Both the position numbers and the translations under genes were made by a program. The notes beneath the pieces were generated by a model that was not told where the DNA came from, did no database searches, and saw only the letters and a program-made list of their open reading frames with translations. From Ignavibacteriaceae bacterium (GTDB lineage Bacteria; Bacteroidota; Ignavibacteria; Ignavibacteriales; Ignavibacteriaceae): 6,982 nt of DNA. How positions within the stretch are numbered: position 1 is the stretch's first letter; each line of letters begins with the position of its first letter. The DNA lies in the NCBI GenBank assembly GCA_019912505.1, contig JAIOIM010000553.1, positions 1-6,982 on the forward strand, in the 5' to 3' direction. This document shows, one piece after another, positions 5,037 through 6,982 of the stretch.

Positions 5037-6830
5037 ATGGACAATATTAGAAATTTTTGCATAGTAGCGCATATCGATCATGGTAAATCGACAATAGCTG
5101 ATTGCTTGCTCGAAACAACAGGAACAGTTTCCCAGCGTGAGTCAAAAGCGCAGGTGCTTGACGATCTTGAATTGGAACGCGAACGCGGTATTACAATAAA
5201 ATCGCACGCAATCCAGATGAAATATAAAGCTTCGGATAATAAAAATTATATACTGAATTTAATAGATACACCCGGACACGTAGATTTTAGTTATGAGGTT
5301 TCGCGCTCCCTCGCGGCATGCGAAGGCGCCATACTTGTTGTAGACGCTGCACAAGGTGTTGAAGCGCAGACAATAAGCAACCTTTACCTTGCCATCGAAG
5401 CTGGGTTGGAAATTATACCGGTTATAAATAAAATAGATTTGCCGAGCGCCGAAGTTGATAAAGTAAGGGGACAGATTATTGATTTAATCGGCTGTGAAGA
5501 GGATGACATCCTACTCGTCAGCGCAAAGGCAAAGCTTGGCATTCACGAACTGCTTGAAACAATTGTAAACAAAATTCATCCCCCAAAAGGGGAAACTGAA
5601 GCACCGTTGCAGGCATTAATCTTTGATTCTAAATTCGATGCGTACAGGGGCGCAATTGCGTATATAAGAGTTTTTAACGGTTCATTAAAAACAAACGACA
5701 AGATAAAGTTTTTTGTGCTCGGAAAAGAATTTGTTGCCGAGGAAATAGGGATACTTGGTTTAAAGAAAATTAAAACCGATACACTCGAAGCCGGAAATGT
5801 CGGATACTTAATTGCCGGAATAAAAGATGTTCACGATGCAAAAGTCGGCGAGACGGTAGTACACGCAAAAAACGGTGCCGATAAACCACTGCCCGGTTAC
5901 AAAGAAGTTAAACCGATGGTGTACAGCGGATTGTATCCCACAGACTCAGACGCATTTGAAGATTTGCGCGATGCACTTGAAAAATTCAGGTTAAATGATT
6001 CCGCGCTTGTTTACCAGCCGGAAACTTCGGCAGCACTTGGTTTCGGTTTCCGCTGCGGATTCCTCGGTTTGCTTCATATGGAAATTGTGCAGGAAAGATT
6101 AGACCGCGAGTATAACCAGAACATTATTACCACTCTGCCGAACGTTGAGTATTATGTTTATAAAAAGAATGGCGAGAGACTTGTAGTTGATAACCCCGCC
6201 ACCATGCCTTCGGTAGGCGATGTAGATTATGTTGAAGAACCGTATATAAAAGCACAGATTGTTTGTCCGAGCGAATACGTGGGCAACATAATGAAACTCT
6301 CAATGGATAAACGGGGCACGTACAAAAACACAACATACATCGACCCGACACGCGCGGATATACAATTTGAGTTTCCTTTGAGCGAAATAATTTTTGATTT
6401 TTATGATAAGTTAAAATCAACAACACGCGGTTACGCATCGTTTGATTATGAGTATATCGGCTACCGTGAGTCGGATCTTGTTAAACTTGATATTTTACTG
6501 AATGGCGAACCTGTTGATGCGCTTTCAATGATTGTACACCGCGATAAATCGTATGACTGGGGAAGAAAAGTAAGCAGCAAGTTAAAAGAATTAATACCTC
6601 GGCAGATGTTTGAAATAAGCATTCAAGCAGCTATAGGTACAAAGGTAATATCAAAATCAGTTGTAAAAGCTTTACGAAAAAATGTTATTGCTAAATGTTA
6701 CGGCGGCGATATATCGAGAAAAAGAAAACTTCTTGAAAAACAAAAAGAAGGTAAAAAACGGATGAAGCAGGTTGGTAATGTTGAAATACCGCAGGAGGCT
6801 TTTCTCGCCGTGCTTCAAATTGACGAATAA
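5037..6830 (+). CDS. lepA: Elongation factor 4 (LepA), ribosome-associated translational GTPase
   Basis: LepA is a ribosome-binding GTPase related to EF-G, linked to back-translocation and to 30S biogenesis and initiation fidelity. The full 597-residue architecture is present. The G domain has AHIDHGKST (11-19, G1), ERERGITIK (47-55, switch I/G2), DTPGH (77-81, G3), NKID (131-134, G4) and SAK (162-164, G5). Then come domain II from about residue 190, the EF-G-like domains III and V, and the LepA-specific C-terminal domain, with SYDWGRKVSSKLKELIPRQM, RKNVIAKCYGGDISRKRKLL and the closing KQVGNVEIPQEAFLAVL. The His of DTPGH, equivalent to the EF-G catalytic His, is retained. The ATG at 5037 fits the alignment directly; AAGAG just upstream is too close to be a good ribosome binding site. 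No lesion is seen. Its 3' end overlaps or abuts lepB, the common partner gene. Confidence 0.98.
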   Translation: MDNIRNFCIVAHIDHGKSTIADCLLETTGTVSQRESKAQVLDDLELERERGITIKSHAIQMKYKASDNKNYILNLIDTPGHVDFSYEVSRSLAACEGAILVVDAAQGVEAQTISNLYLAIEAGLEIIPVINKIDLPSAEVDKVRGQIIDLIGCEEDDILLVSAKAKLGIHELLETIVNKIHPPKGETEAPLQALIFDSKFDAYRGAIAYIRVFNGSLKTNDKIKFFVLGKEFVAEEIGILGLKKIKTDTLEAGNVGYLIAGIKDVHDAKVGETVVHAKNGADKPLPGYKEVKPMVYSGLYPTDSDAFEDLRDALEKFRLNDSALVYQPETSAALGFGFRCGFLGLLHMEIVQERLDREYNQNIITTLPNVEYYVYKKNGERLVVDNPATMPSVGDVDYVEEPYIKAQIVCPSEYVGNIMKLSMDKRGTYKNTTYIDPTRADIQFEFPLSEIIFDFYDKLKSTTRGYASFDYEYIGYRESDLVKLDILLNGEPVDALSMIVHRDKSYDWGRKVSSKLKELIPRQMFEISIQAAIGTKVISKSVVKALRKNVIAKCYGGDISRKRKLLEKQKEGKKRMKQVGNVEIPQEAFLAVLQIDE

Positions 6831-6982
6831 ATTGAAAAAGAAAAATAATATTAATATCGAAGTGAAGGCTCCTGTTGCAAAGGAGCCTTCCTTGTTTAAC
6901 CGTATAATAAAAAAAGTTATATATCTTTTTACGGCTTTAATATTTGTTATAATATTAAAATTATTTTTTGTTGATGCCTATC
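6820..6982 (+). CDS. lepB: Signal peptidase I (LepB), N-terminal part, cut by window end
   Basis: An open frame runs from TTG at 6820 to the window end (54 codons). It begins with a polar, lysine-rich stretch (TNKLKKKNNINIEVKAP), then a membrane helix, KKVIYLFTALIFVIILKLFF, closed by VDAY. In type I signal peptidases this helix is directly followed by the RIPSGSM box with the catalytic Ser, which would lie just past the edge. The enzyme removes signal peptides from exported proteins at the outer face of the inner membrane. Position right after lepA supports the call. The start is uncertain: TTG at 6820 overlaps lepA by 11 bases, TTG at 6832 has no ribosome binding site, and TTG at 6892 is preceded at six bases by AAGGAG (6880-6885) and would give a shorter N-terminus of about ten residues before the helix. 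No ATG is available. I chose 6820 because the frame is open and lysine-rich, not because of an initiation signal. Confidence 0.75.
   Translation, partial: MTNKLKKKNNINIEVKAPVAKEPSLFNRIIKKVIYLFTALIFVIILKLFFVDAY
6864..6890 (+). promoter_or_regulatory. Perfect 10-bp hairpin covering a Shine-Dalgarno sequence between lepA and lepB
   Basis: GAAGGCTCCT (6864-6873) and AGGAGCCTTC (6881-6890) are exact reverse complements around a 7-base loop, GTTGCAA. The 3' arm includes most of AAGGAG (6880-6885), which sits six bases before the possible lepB start TTG at 6892. If folded in mRNA, the stem would hide that site. The bases after the stem (CTTGTTTAA) are only partly T-rich, so it is a poor rho-independent terminator, though partial attenuation after lepA is possible. 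The inverted repeat is seen directly; the function is inferred. Confidence 0.55.

Noticed and set aside
6127..6438. 103-codon reverse-strand open frame inside lepA
   Set aside because: It is antisense to the strongly conserved LepA domains; the Cys- and Arg-rich translation looks like a shadow.
6910..6931. AAAAAG ... CTTTTT inverted repeat within lepB
   Set aside because: A/T-only pairing, apart from one G-C pair, in Lys- and Phe-coding DNA; expected by chance at this base composition.
1..6982. CRISPR array, tRNA/rRNA, transposase, toxin-antitoxin, attachment site or phage gene
   Set aside because: No repeated spacers, no cloverleaf, no recombinase motifs and no unexplained stretch longer than about 65 bases were seen; base use is uniform, with no sign of recent gene transfer.

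Overview
The window is a compact chromosomal stretch with every gene on the + strand. It is AT-rich, with many AAA, ATA and TTA codons. LepA reads ERERGITIKSHAIQM after its switch region, a variant I associate with the Bacteroidetes/Chlorobi group. A TAnnTTTG-type promoter element precedes lepA, several starts have weak Shine-Dalgarno sequences, and a family 9 (heptosyltransferase-like) glycosyltransferase points to an outer membrane. I infer a diderm of the Bacteroidota/Chlorobiota/Ignavibacteriota superphylum, perhaps Ignavibacteria-like. The phylum-level call is inference.

Layout: positions 1-185 hold the 3' end of pgeF (laccase-domain peptidoglycan editing factor). It overlaps a 10-TM EamA/DMT transporter (175-1098). 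Next come folB (1120-1539) and folK (1539-2034), adjacent steps of folate synthesis. A TTG-initiated deoxynucleoside kinase follows (2051-2710), then a 67-residue single-TM protein of unknown function (2707-2910), a GT9 glycosyltransferase (2914-4026) and a Ppx/GppA-type phosphatase (4019-4972). Gaps are 21 bases or less and several junctions overlap, so 1-4972 reads as one transcription unit. A 64-base gap (4973-5036) with a promoter-like element separates it from lepA (5037-6830) and the first part of lepB (signal peptidase I, 6820 to the window end), the classic lepA-lepB pair. There is no gene-free stretch above 300 bases.

No exotic new system (CRISPR, mobile element, defence island, RNA gene) is visible. 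The two most unusual signals are these. (1) folK, normally needed for folate synthesis, carries two apparent lesions within 60 bases: a start that should be TAATG but reads TAATT, and a one-base frame change near an A4 run, although the rest of the protein is well conserved. (2) A perfect 10-bp inverted repeat lies in the first codons of lepB. Its 3' arm contains AAGGAG placed correctly for an alternative TTG start, so it looks like a possible translational or transcriptional control hairpin between lepA and lepB.
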